Below, piece by piece: positions 50,525 to 57,756 of a stretch of DNA of 64,000 nucleotides. Each line of letters begins with the position of its first letter. Position 1 is the first letter of the stretch. The position numbers were made by a program, and so were the translations under genes. The stretch covers positions 124,001 through 188,000 of the forward strand of contig CAWFJE010000002.1 in NCBI GenBank assembly GCA_963816155.1, in the 5' to 3' direction. The stretch is from JAXGXJ01 sp963816155. GTDB lineage: Bacteria; Actinomycetota; Thermoleophilia; RBG-16-64-13. The notes beneath the pieces are model-generated. The model saw only the letters and a list, made by a program, of their open reading frames with translations, ran no database searches and was not told where the DNA came from.

Positions 50525-51502
50525 TCACCTCGAAGGGCCCGGGCGGGGGCTCTTGAGGGCGAACCTTCGGCGACAGTCCAACCATGTATCGAACAACCCC
50601 AGCAACCCTGTCAGCTGGAGGAAGACCTGGCCCAAGACGGCAGCCAGATAGAGTGCCGTCCCCGCTCCGCCCTGCACCTTCCGGGTATTCACATACCAGC
50701 GTACGATCGCCAGCCCCTGCAGGAAGAAGAGCGTCTGCGACACCAGCAACAGGTCGATCCCCATGAAGAGAGCGACCGAATGCCAAACAGCGTCACCGCG
50801 CGCCAGCACTAGCAGCGCCAACCCGGCGATGGAGACGTAGGCCACGGACCAGTGGATACGGAACCTCGATAGCGCCATATCCACTTCGACCTTGGTACGC
50901 ATACGAGGAAAGAACGCGTAGGCCAGCCCGATGGAACACGCCGCCAGAAGTATCACTGCCATACCCAACAAGCCAGGGACCAGATAGGGCAGTATGTCGA
51001 TCAGCCGCCGCAACTGCTCCGCCGCCAGATCCGTGGTGGCGGACGATACGCCCATGCCTGCGTACGTGTCCTGTGCCCGCTCGATCGAGTTGAGAGCGTC
51101 TTCTCGCAACACGCTCAGAGTCAGACCCAGTTGCCACAGCAGCACACCCCAGAGCACGAGAGCGGCAAGAGTGCCCGACGCGGTCGCGGCCAGCGTCTTC
51201 CCGAACGACCAGTGCCGACGCAACGCCTCTCCCAGCACGGCGCCGAGGCCGAGCAGAAGAAGAACGAGCACCGACGCCATCCCCAGACCGGCCGCAAACC
51301 ACACCAGAGCCCCGACCACCAGCGCCAAGAGCAAGCCCTGCCGCAGACTTCCAATAGCCACCAGATAAGCCGGCGGCAGAGCCAGGAAGGGGACGAGCAC
51401 AGGCAGGCCCAGGGGCATGAACGACATGCACACACCTAGGATGACGGTGACGGCTGCCGCCTTGACGAAGCGCACTCGTACCACCGAGGAAGGCCGATCC
51501 AT
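50525..51502 (-). CDS. DUF2232 (YybS-like) polytopic membrane protein
   Basis: A 325-residue protein with about eight hydrophobic segments, for example AVTVILGVCMSFMPLGLPVLVPF near the N-terminus and LALLVLARGDAVWHSVALFMGIDLLLVSQTLFFLQGLAIV near the C-terminus. The family, seen in Bacillus as yybS, is often between rpsR and rplI, as here. Its function is unknown. The N-terminus up to about residue 25 is variable; the start ATG 51502 is the first in frame. Confidence 0.85.
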   Translation of the reverse strand: MDRPSSVVRVRFVKAAAVTVILGVCMSFMPLGLPVLVPFLALPPAYLVAIGSLRQGLLLALVVGALVWFAAGLGMASVLVLLLLGLGAVLGEALRRHWSFGKTLAATASGTLAALVLWGVLLWQLGLTLSVLREDALNSIERAQDTYAGMGVSSATTDLAAEQLRRLIDILPYLVPGLLGMAVILLAACSIGLAYAFFPRMRTKVEVDMALSRFRIHWSVAYVSIAGLALLVLARGDAVWHSVALFMGIDLLLVSQTLFFLQGLAIVRWYVNTRKVQGGAGTALYLAAVLGQVFLQLTGLLGLFDTWLDCRRRFALKSPRPGPSR

Positions 51503-51516
51503 GACCGGGGCGACTC

Positions 51517-51774
51517 TCAGCGGCTGCTGTAAGGAAGCAGCGCGACCTCACGAGCCCGCTTGATGGCCAAAGCCACCTGCCGCTGATGACGGCGGCATGC
51601 ACCGGTGGTGCGCCGGGAACGGATCTTGCCACGTTCGGACATGAACCTGCGCAGCGTGCCGAAGTCTTTGTAGTCGACACACTCGACGCCTTCTTTGCAG
51701 AAAAAGCAGTACTTGCGCCGCCGGTTGCCGGTCGTCGGTCTGGTGCGACGCGTCTGCTTCTTGGGATTCGCCAC
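51517..51774 (-). CDS. rpsR: 30S ribosomal protein S18
   Basis: An 85-residue protein with KYCFFCKEGVECVDYKDFGTLRRFMSERGKI and SRRTTGACRRHQRQVALAIKRAREVALLPY. The CxxC plus later Cys make this a zinc-binding (C+) S18, which may have a zinc-free counterpart elsewhere. It binds 16S rRNA with S6 in the central domain. The gene is in the normal order between ssb and DUF2232. Confidence 0.98.
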   Translation of the reverse strand: MANPKKQTRRTRPTTGNRRRKYCFFCKEGVECVDYKDFGTLRRFMSERGKIRSRRTTGACRRHQRQVALAIKRAREVALLPYSSR

Positions 51775-51799
51775 CTTGTTCTACCTCCTTGGAGAACGA

Positions 51800-52246
51800 C
51801 TAGAAGGGGATGTCGTCCCCCCCAAAATCAATATCACGAAAATCGTCTTGAGCGGCCGGGGTGGAAGCGTTCTGCGAACCGCCTCGGAGAGCCGGTTCGC
51901 GGGTCTCGCCTCCCTGTCCGCCGATGAACATCACTGTATCGGCGACGATCTCGACCTTGCTGCGTTTGCCGCCGTCCTGCGCTTCCCAGCTGCGCTGATC
52001 GAGACGGCCGTCGACCGCCACCTGGCGGCCCTTGGCCAGATACTTGGCGCAATTCTCACCCTGGGTGCCCCATACGACCACGTCGAAGAAGTTGGGCTTC
52101 TCAAGCCACTGCCCCGACGAGTCCTTGTACGAGGAGTTCACGGCCACTCCCAACTGGCAGACAGAGGTGCCGCTGGGCGTCTGCCGGAGTTCGGGGTCGC
52201 GGGTAAGGTTGCCCACCAATGTCACGTGTGCGATACCGCGAGCCAT
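51800..52246 (-). CDS. ssb: Single-stranded DNA-binding protein
   Basis: A 148-residue SSB with the OB fold covering residues 1 to about 110 (HVTLVGNLTRDPELRQTPSGTSVC, FFDVVVWGTQGENCAKYLAKGRQVAVDGRLDQRSWE) and the acidic C-terminal tip FGGDDIPF, which recruits partner proteins. The short linker is less Gly/Gln-rich than in many SSBs. It lies between rpsF and rpsR. Confidence 0.98.
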   Translation of the reverse strand: MARGIAHVTLVGNLTRDPELRQTPSGTSVCQLGVAVNSSYKDSSGQWLEKPNFFDVVVWGTQGENCAKYLAKGRQVAVDGRLDQRSWEAQDGGKRSKVEIVADTVMFIGGQGGETREPALRGGSQNASTPAAQDDFRDIDFGGDDIPF

Positions 52247-52295
52247 GATGCGCTCCTTTGCCTAGGCTTCTTCGGGGGCCGCGGCCTCAGGGACC

Positions 52296-52697
52296 TCAGG
52301 GATCCTCAGGGGCCTCAGAGACCTCAGGAGCCGCGGGAGCCTCCGCGGCCACGGGGGACTCAGGGGCCACGGGGGCCGCGGGAGCCGCCGCGGGCTGCTG
52401 GAAGCTGAAGGGCTTTTCATGCTTGAGGGGCATGTAGCGCAGCACACTGTCGGTGATACCCAGTACGCGGGTCACCTCATCGAGCGTCTTGGGCTGGGCC
52501 TCGAAGTAGAGGATGTAGTAGACGCCGTCGAGACAATCCTTGATCTCGTACGCCAAGCGTCGCTTTCCCCATTCATCGATCTTCACGATGGTGCCGTTGT
52601 CACCCGTGATGATCTCTTTGGTGCGATTGAGCACCGCGTTTCGTTCTTCATCCTCAACGTCAGTGCGCAGGATAAGAACCAGCTCGTAGCTGTTCAG
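52296..52697 (-). CDS. rpsF: 30S ribosomal protein S6, apparent CTG start and Ala/Pro-rich tail
   Basis: The 133-residue product has the S6 core: NSYELVLILRTDVEDEERNAV, then KRRLAYEIKDCLDGVYYILYF, then LGITDSVLRYMPLKH. The family core begins directly after CTG 52697, which is six bases after AGGAGGTGA; TGA lies two codons upstream in frame, and no ATG, GTG or TTG occurs before the core. The first canonical start (GTG 52634) would delete the first strand. So CTG is the likely start. The tail (about 35 residues after PFSF) is Ala/Pro/Glu-rich and low-complexity. It begins the ssb-rpsR-rplI-dnaB series. Confidence 0.92.
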   Translation of the reverse strand: MNSYELVLILRTDVEDEERNAVLNRTKEIITGDNGTIVKIDEWGKRRLAYEIKDCLDGVYYILYFEAQPKTLDEVTRVLGITDSVLRYMPLKHEKPFSFQQPAAAPAAPVAPESPVAAEAPAAPEVSEAPEDP

Positions 52698-52762
52698 TTT
52701 GGGTCACCTCCTACGGTCTAGGCGGCCCCGGCCACAGTGCCGGAGCAGGGGTGTGGTATGGA

Positions 52763-52768
52763 ATTGTA
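52763..52768 (-). promoter_or_regulatory. Possible -10 box upstream of rpsF
   Basis: TACAAT occurs on the minus strand about 65 bases before the rpsF start, the only near-consensus -10 in the short intergenic region. I could not find a convincing -35 at standard spacing. Confidence 0.3.
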
Positions 52769-52836
52769 CTCGTGCCGCCGGACGGATCTTTCGATCAGCG
52801 ACCTTGGGTGGCGCCACGAGCAGGGGAGTATACACC

Positions 52837-52878
52837 ATGGAGGCGGCGCCGGGAGCATGCTCCCGGCGCCGCCTCCAT
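52837..52878. repeat. 42-bp perfect palindrome in the rpsF upstream region
   Basis: The 21-base arm starting ATGGAGGCGGCGCCGGGAGC is followed immediately by its exact reverse complement. It lies between the end of the DUF4349 gene (52939, minus strand) and the rpsF start. It has no T-run, so it is either a strong Rho-linked stop for the DUF4349 transcript, a protein-binding site, or a mobile palindromic repeat. Confidence 0.8.
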
Positions 52879-52938
52879 ACCATGCGCCCCTCACCCTCGT
52901 ATCAGCGCCGCGCCGATCTCGGGCCCTCCCCCGTCCGA

Positions 52939-54048
52939 TCAGCCTTCCTGCTCCGGGCGGCCGTCGGCCTCCGCCTCACGCGCAACTGTGACCGCTGCAG
53001 CCTGGGGTGCAGTCGGCGGCACTCCGGCCGGCGTCCCCCATCCTTCGGGATAGGGCTGATATCTGGCAGCGTCACGTTCCCGGCGGCGACGGGTGACCGA
53101 CCTCCAGATCCGGTACACGATGTAGGCGATGATGCCCAGCACGATAGCCACCGGCACCAGCACACCCAATCCACGCACGATCGCGTTCACAGCGTTCACC
53201 AGATTGCGCACGGCGTCCTTCAGCGCCCCCACGAAACCCCATTCGGTCGTGGTAGCGATCACAGTCCCCGTCTCATACATGGTGAGCGTCAGAGTCGAGA
53301 AGTTGGTGTGCTCATCGAGATAGCGAAGGCGGCCCTTGAGTTCTTCAAGTTGCTGCTGCGCACCGGTGAGCACCTGCTGCACCTGCAGGATATCGTCGAC
53401 CGTCTTCGCCTTGGCAAGGAGAAGCAGGAGGGCCTTCACCTGCGCTTCGGAGTTGGCGATGCGGGCCTCCAGGTCCACGTACTCCTCTGTGACGTCCTGA
53501 GTCTGGATCTGCTGGTTCTTGACTTCGCCCAACTTGCCGGCATCGGCCAGCGCCCGGGAGAAGGAGGTGGCCGGAACGCGGATGGCGATGTTACCGCTCT
53601 TCATACCTTCCTCTTCGCCACCGGCCCAGGCTCCCGAACTGACGATGTAGCCGCCGTAGCGGTCGGCCAGTAATAGAGCCTGATTGAACGTGCTCTCGAA
53701 GGCACCGCTCTCGACCTCGATCTCCATCTGCGCGTCGCTGATGACCTTCTGGCCGGTCGTACCCTGCAACGCGACAAGGGCACCGCCCTGCACATCCGCG
53801 TCGCCTGTGTACTTGGCCGCGCTCTCGTCCGAGGCGAACGAGCCGTCGCCGAGAGGCGGAGAGCCCGCCCAATCTTCCGGCATAGCTGCGGCAGCCGTGG
53901 TCTCGGTGGCGGCCGCGATCGTAGTGGTGACCTCAGAGTCGTTGGCGGAGCAGCCCACCATCCCCAGCAGTCCCGCCAGCGTCAGCAGGACCAAGACGAC
54001 CACCCCCGTGGATGCTGCTCTATGAGTCCCCGCCCTCATGCCCCTCAT
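52939..54048 (-). CDS. DUF4349 lipoprotein
   Basis: A 369-residue protein with a signal sequence (GVVVLVLLTLAGLLGMVGC, lipobox-like Cys), a Thr/Ala-rich linker, then DUF4349: ISDAQMEIEVESGAFESTFNQALLLADRYGGYIVSS, RVPATSFSRALADAGKLGEV and a coiled-coil region LEARIANSEAQVKALLLLLAKAKTVDDILQVQQVLTGAQQQLEELKGRLRYLDEHTNFSTLTLTM (also shown by heptad pattern). One membrane helix (VLVPVAIVLGIIAYIVYRIW) near the C-terminus is followed by a Pro/Ala-rich cytoplasmic tail. So the domain faces outside and is anchored at both ends. The function is unknown. Confidence 0.85.
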   Translation of the reverse strand: MRGMRAGTHRAASTGVVVLVLLTLAGLLGMVGCSANDSEVTTTIAAATETTAAAAMPEDWAGSPPLGDGSFASDESAAKYTGDADVQGGALVALQGTTGQKVISDAQMEIEVESGAFESTFNQALLLADRYGGYIVSSGAWAGGEEEGMKSGNIAIRVPATSFSRALADAGKLGEVKNQQIQTQDVTEEYVDLEARIANSEAQVKALLLLLAKAKTVDDILQVQQVLTGAQQQLEELKGRLRYLDEHTNFSTLTLTMYETGTVIATTTEWGFVGALKDAVRNLVNAVNAIVRGLGVLVPVAIVLGIIAYIVYRIWRSVTRRRRERDAARYQPYPEGWGTPAGVPPTAPQAAAVTVAREAEADGRPEQEG

Positions 54049-54160
54049 GATGACCCCCCTGTCGAAGCCGTGTGGCCCCTCAGACGTGGTCGCACGATAG
54101 GGCGTTCCGACTCGCCGTCACCTCCGGACGATGTCCGAGGCTGCCTAGCGGTCGCGGCAG

Positions 54161-54721
54161 TCAGTCGACGAGGCTGTCGATCGTGGCCGACAACTGATCG
54201 GCGGTGACAGCACCCGGGATCGTTTCCACGATGCGCCCCTCGCTGTCGATGACGACCGTGGTGGGCAGCACATCGACGCCATAGGCGCGGAAGACCTCAT
54301 CGACGTCGAGCATGACCGGGAAGATGAAGCCCCCGGCTTTCATGAGAGCACTGATGGCTTCCTCGGAATCCTGCACCGCGAGGCCCAGAAGCCCCGCTCT
54401 TTCGTTGTTCTCTCGATAGAACCTATCGAGTTCGGGCGCTTCCGCCCTGCAGCCGCTTCACCAACTGGCAATGAAGGCGAGTACCAACGGCTTTCCCCGG
54501 TATTCGCTCAGAGATACGTCCACCCCATCGAGCGTCACCCCGCTGAAATCGGCAGCTTGGGCCGAGTCGGCTCCGGTGGTCACCGTGGTCCCCGCGCCGC
54601 CATCGGAAGACGAAGAACCACAACCGACGGCCCCGAGCACCAGGGCCAGGAGTAGAAGGGTGAACCCGGCGGACCACATCACGTGGTGCGCGACGAGCCG
54701 ATGTTCACGCCCGCGGTTCAC
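54161..54721 (-). CDS. Selenocysteine-containing thioredoxin-like lipoprotein (TlpA/ResA type)
   Basis: If the UGA at 54460-54458 is read as Sec, a single 186-residue protein results. Residues 1-34 are a signal/lipoprotein leader (FTLLLLALVLGAVGC), followed by a Ser/Gly/Thr linker, FSGVTLDGVDVSLSEYRGKPLVLAFIASW, then U88-S-G-C91, then RAEAPELDRFYRENNERAG and FIFPVMLDVDEVFRAYGVDVLPTTVVIDSEGRIV with the cis-Pro. The UGA replaces exactly the first Cys of the TlpA WCxxC motif, the frame stays open on both sides, and a SECIS-like hairpin follows. The GTG start overlaps the lgt stop (GTGA). The role would be extracytoplasmic thiol-disulfide exchange. A Cys-to-stop mutation is the alternative. Confidence 0.8.
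54434..54447 (-). promoter_or_regulatory. Putative bacterial SECIS hairpin (TlpA-like selenoprotein)
   Basis: In the mRNA, GGGCG pairs with CGCCC around a GAAG loop. The loop begins 16 bases after the UGA and its first base is G. These values match the bacterial SECIS rule (loop 16-37 bases from UGA with G among the first two loop bases). Confidence 0.65.
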
Positions 54722-55584
54722 TTGCCACCCTTGCCGGTTCGGGCCGCCGTCTTGGAAGACTTAGCCGTCTTGGAGGACTTGGCCGTCTTGCCCGCTCCGA
54801 CCCCGGCGACGGTCACGGGCGTGGGAGTCCCCGCGGTCGGCACCGGGCGCAGGCGACCATGGGTCTCGAAGTACCACATGCCCCCGATACCGATGAAGAA
54901 GAGGGCCACGCTGATCCACTGTTGCTGGGTCAAGCCCCAGGCCACCGCGTCGTTGGTGCGCACGAACTCCACAAGGAAGCGTTCGACTCCGGCCAGCAGA
55001 AGATACGCGAACATCAACGGTCCCTCGCGCTTGAAGCGCGGGCTTATCACCCAAACCAGGAGGGCGAAGATCACAAGGGAGGCGGCTATCTCGTAGAGTT
55101 GGGTGGGATGCACGGCGACAGTGGTCGGCGGCAGGCCTTTGGGGAACGACATCCCCCAGGGAAGATCGGTGGGGACCCCATAGTCGTCGCCGCGCAGGAA
55201 GCAGCCCATTCGGCCCACGGCGTACCCGATCGCCACGGCCGGCGCGCCCGAATCCATGACGGCAGCCAGTCTCTCTTTGGAGAGCTTCGTGACGATGACC
55301 ACCGCCACTATGGCGCCGAAGAGACCTCCGAACCACACGAGACCTCCCCCGCTGAGGAGGTTACCCGGCCATTCGTCGGGGTGGATGATGAGGTAGTGGA
55401 TCTTGGCCCCGAGCAGGCCGCCGATGACCGCGGCTATCAAGAGACCGTAGATGAAGTCGGGCCGCACCCCACGTTGCTTGAACTGCCAATGAGCGACGAA
55501 ACCCGCGCTTATGAACGCCAAAGCCATCATCACGCCGAAGGAGTGCATCGTGAAGGGGCCTATGCTGAACAGTTCCGGATACAT
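54718..55584 (-). CDS. lgt: Prolipoprotein diacylglyceryl transferase
   Basis: Attaches diacylglycerol to the lipobox Cys of preprolipoproteins at the membrane. The 288-residue product has about seven membrane segments and the Lgt signature YAVGRMGCFLRGDDYG with the catalytic Arg, plus HPTQLYEIAA and the N-terminal HSFGVMMALAF. The C-terminal 45 residues are Lys/Thr/Ser-rich with a repeated AKSSKT. It is translationally coupled to the selenoprotein lipoprotein gene, itself a likely Lgt substrate, as are the BtuF and DUF4349 proteins in this window. Confidence 0.97.
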   Translation of the reverse strand: MYPELFSIGPFTMHSFGVMMALAFISAGFVAHWQFKQRGVRPDFIYGLLIAAVIGGLLGAKIHYLIIHPDEWPGNLLSGGGLVWFGGLFGAIVAVVIVTKLSKERLAAVMDSGAPAVAIGYAVGRMGCFLRGDDYGVPTDLPWGMSFPKGLPPTTVAVHPTQLYEIAASLVIFALLVWVISPRFKREGPLMFAYLLLAGVERFLVEFVRTNDAVAWGLTQQQWISVALFFIGIGGMWYFETHGRLRPVPTAGTPTPVTVAGVGAGKTAKSSKTAKSSKTAARTGKGGK

Positions 55585-55744
55585 CGCGCTCCTTCACCTC
55601 AAAGCGGATATCCCTACAGGGACACCCGCGAGAAGAGACTGCTCGTGTCGGGGGATTATCTCATGCACCTGGCCACGGTGCCCGAAGAAGGACACCACCG
55701 GCCCCATGATCGTTCCCGTAGAGACAGGTGACCCACCAAGAGAA

Positions 55745-55774
55745 GGCCCACAGGCGCCGAGGCGCCTGTGGGCC
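55745..55774. terminator. Strong hairpin downstream of the FmdB gene, probable terminator
   Basis: A perfect 14-bp stem (GGCCCACAGGCGCC and complement) with a 2-base centre lies 50 bp after the FmdB stop on the minus strand. Downstream on the minus strand is CTTCTCTTGG, a poor U-tract, so termination efficiency is uncertain. Confidence 0.5.
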
Positions 55775-55826
55775 GTGAAGCACTCTATCGAGCGGCCGAG
55801 AGACCGAACTGGTCCCGTCAACCCGC

Positions 55827-56054
55827 TCAGCTGAAACCGGAGCGTGGGTTGCAGGAACTGCTGGGCCTACACGAACCCGTATCCAGGCACGCTCCCGAGA
55901 CCAGTCCCGTCACCCCACCGAAGCCGGTGAACCGCTGTTGCACCTCGCGGCTGCCGCAGTCCGGGCACACCTTGGAGTCGTCTTTGAGGAAGCCCATGAC
56001 GAAGACCTCGAAATCCTTCCCGCAAGAGGAGCAGCGCAAGTCATACGACGCCAT
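55827..56054 (-). CDS. FmdB-type zinc-ribbon protein
   Basis: A 75-residue protein with MASYDLRCSSCGKDFEVF and CPDCGSREVQQRFTGF, the two CxxC pairs and flanking residues of the FmdB/CxxC_CxxC_SSSS regulator family. The second half is rich in Ser, Cys and Gly (SGACLDTGSCRPSSSC), adding four more Cys. The start ATG shares one base with the stop of the putative selenoprotein upstream, so the two are coupled. Family members are often linked to formamidase/amide genes, but function is uncertain. Confidence 0.85.
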   Translation of the reverse strand: MASYDLRCSSCGKDFEVFVMGFLKDDSKVCPDCGSREVQQRFTGFGGVTGLVSGACLDTGSCRPSSSCNPRSGFS

Positions 56055-56407
56055 CAGTCCTGCCCTCCCGCCTCATCAGCGAAGGGAGCCACACCGAGAG
56101 AGGCGAGTTGCTCTTCGATCCAGTAGACACTTATGGATGCAGGGGTCTTCACTTCGTCTCCCACCAGGACCGACGGCATGCGCCCGTCCGCCACGGCCTC
56201 GACCAACTCCGGATACTCCTGCAGTTCCTCATCATCGACGTCGACATAACGCAGGGGCAGAATGCCATCCATGCGCCTGGCGAAGTCCTGATTCAGATAG
56301 CCGACTACCTCTTCCAGAGATAGACGGGGTCGTCAGCCACCGCCCCTGGACAAAGCATCGGCGCGCCGTGAACCGACCATCACCAACTGGGTCGCGGTCT
56401 TCTCCAT
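56054..56407 (-). CDS. Putative selenoprotein, small thioredoxin-fold oxidoreductase
   Basis: From ATG 56407 (GGGAG eight bases upstream) the frame reads 117 residues with a UGA at codon 25: MEKTATQLVMVGSRRADA, LSRGGG-U-RPRLSLEEVVGYLN, LPLRYVDVDDEELQEYPELV and GRMPSVLVGDEVKTPASISVYW. A beta-alpha-beta start, a redox residue after a Gly run, a YVDVDD strand and a MPSVLVGDE strand are like YuzD/glutaredoxin-type small thioredoxin folds. The codon usage stays normal on both sides of UGA and a SECIS-like hairpin follows it. If UGA is a true stop, the second part could start at ATG 56272 (72 residues), but this would leave a 24-residue coding-like leader unexplained. Confidence 0.6.
56305..56323 (-). 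promoter_or_regulatory. Putative bacterial SECIS hairpin (second selenoprotein)
   Basis: CUAUCUC pairs with GAGGUAG (one G-U) around a UGGAA loop that starts 17 bases after the UGA and has G at its second position. Further pairing of CCG and CGG outside one mismatch extends the stem. It meets the same rule as the hairpin at 54434-54447. Confidence 0.55.
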
Positions 56408-56434
56408 ATACATCTCTCCCTTGCGTGTGTCGAG

Positions 56435-56758
56435 CTAGGCCAGCCCGAACTCTGCTTCGTAGTCTTTCTGGCTACGGGCGCCGATGAGCTGGGCCTTCTG
56501 CTCTCCGCCCTCGAACATCATCACCGTGGGGATGCTCATGATGCCGAAGCGGGCGGCGAGCTCCTGGTTCTCGTCCACGTTCACCTTCACAACGCTCACC
56601 TTGTCGCCGTGATCCGCGGCCAGCTTCTCCAACACGGGGGCCACCATACGGCAAGGCCCGCACCACGGAGCCCAAAAATCTGCCACCACAGGGACGGTGG
56701 CCACAGAGACGATGTCGTCGAAACCCTTGGTGTCTACTTCCTGCACTTCCCCGCTCAT
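56435..56758 (-). CDS. trxA: Thioredoxin
   Basis: A 107-residue canonical thioredoxin: VVADFWAPWCGPCRMVAPVLEKLA with the CGPC active site, KVNVDENQELAARFGIMSIPTVMMFEGGE with the cis-Pro. The start is ATG 56758, seven bases after AAGGAG; the frame extends upstream without homology. It is on the same strand as, and just upstream of, the putative selenoprotein and FmdB genes. A TACCC-N4-GGGTA dyad lies about 125 bp upstream. Confidence 0.96.
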   Translation of the reverse strand: MSGEVQEVDTKGFDDIVSVATVPVVADFWAPWCGPCRMVAPVLEKLAADHGDKVSVVKVNVDENQELAARFGIMSIPTVMMFEGGEQKAQLIGARSQKDYEAEFGLA

Positions 56759-56881
56759 TCTCGCTCTCCTTGTCTCGGATGGCCCCGCCAACCTGCTGCC
56801 GCTATTCTATCCGGTACGTGAATCGACCGGCCCATGCACCGATCCGTTCGTTGCTGGCGACACGGCCGACCCCGCTCTCAT

Positions 56882-56897
56882 ATACCCAGTAGGGTAT
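56882..56897. promoter_or_regulatory. ATACCC-AGTA-GGGTAT dyad, CsoR/CstR-like operator candidate
   Basis: A perfect 6+6 dyad with a 4-base spacer in the 312-bp gap (56759-57070) between divergent trxA and the UPF0173 gene. The same core is at 30291-30306. CsoR-family repressors that sense copper or persulfide bind similar G/C-flanked dyads. Otherwise the gap holds no gene that I can see. Confidence 0.4.
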
Positions 56898-57070
56898 CTT
56901 AACACACGGTCGCCAGCGCTGCCACTTCGAAGCCGAAGCACGACCCATGGACCACGTTCCGCCTGGCTATTGTTACCCTCAACCGCAATCCGCTAACCTA
57001 GGATGCTGCTGAACAATGACGCTTCGCCGCATGGATGCGCCGGCCACGGACGAGACAAGGGGGCGATCTT

Positions 57071-57727
57071 ATGAGACTCACCTACTTCGGCCATGCTTCG
57101 TTTCTGGTCGAGACCCGCGACGGAACACGCGTGATACTCGACCCGTACGTGCCCGACTGCTACGACGGCGCTCTCCGCTATGGCGCCATCGACCAACCTG
57201 CCGACGTGGTCATCGCTTCGCACACCCACGAGGACCATTGCGGCATCGACACGATCGCCGGAAACCCGGTGAAGTTCGTCCAGCCCCAGCAGGAGACCGT
57301 CGGAGGCCTCAGCATCACGGGTGTCGACGTCCGCCACGACGACAGTGGCGGTAGCGAACGCGGCGAGAACACCATGCTCGTGCTCGACGACGGCGAGGTG
57401 CGCCTAGCGCACCTTGGCGACCTGGGGCACGCCCTCGATGCTGACACCGCCGGCATGTTGGGCAGAGTCGACGTACTGCTGATACCGGTCGGCGGCTTCT
57501 TCACCGTCGACCACAGCGTAGCAGCCGAGATCGTGGAGACGCTGCGACCGCGCATCGTGGTGCCCATGCACTACAAGACCGACAAGGTCGACTTCCCCAT
57601 AGCCGATGTCGATCCCTTCCTCGCGACACAGGCGCGTGTGGAGCGCAAGGACACCTCGACCCTGGAGGTGACATTTGATTCCTTGCCGACCGAACGGAGC
57701 GTGGTCGTCCTGACCCCGTCACTCTGA
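57071..57727 (+). CDS. UPF0173 family metallo-beta-lactamase fold hydrolase
   Basis: A 218-residue protein with MRLTYFGHASFLVETRDGTRVILDP at the N-terminus, the metal motif SHTHEDHCGID (HxHxDH variant HTHEDH), LAHLGDLGHAL and VVPMHYKTDK. These fit the MBL fold of the UPF0173 (YtkL-like) hydrolases, whose substrates are unknown. The start is ATG 57071, after GGGGGCG; 12 upstream codons are not homologous. It diverges from trxA. Confidence 0.9.
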   Translation: MRLTYFGHASFLVETRDGTRVILDPYVPDCYDGALRYGAIDQPADVVIASHTHEDHCGIDTIAGNPVKFVQPQQETVGGLSITGVDVRHDDSGGSERGENTMLVLDDGEVRLAHLGDLGHALDADTAGMLGRVDVLLIPVGGFFTVDHSVAAEIVETLRPRIVVPMHYKTDKVDFPIADVDPFLATQARVERKDTSTLEVTFDSLPTERSVVVLTPSL

Positions 57728-57756
57728 CCCGGCGCTCGAGCTCCGTCTGAGGGGCG

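Noticed and set aside
52263..52400. Degenerate GAGGCC/CCTCAG-rich repeats near the end of rpsF
   Set aside because: They encode the Ala/Pro/Glu tail of S6 and adjoining low-complexity DNA; no exact repeat unit or mobile-element feature.
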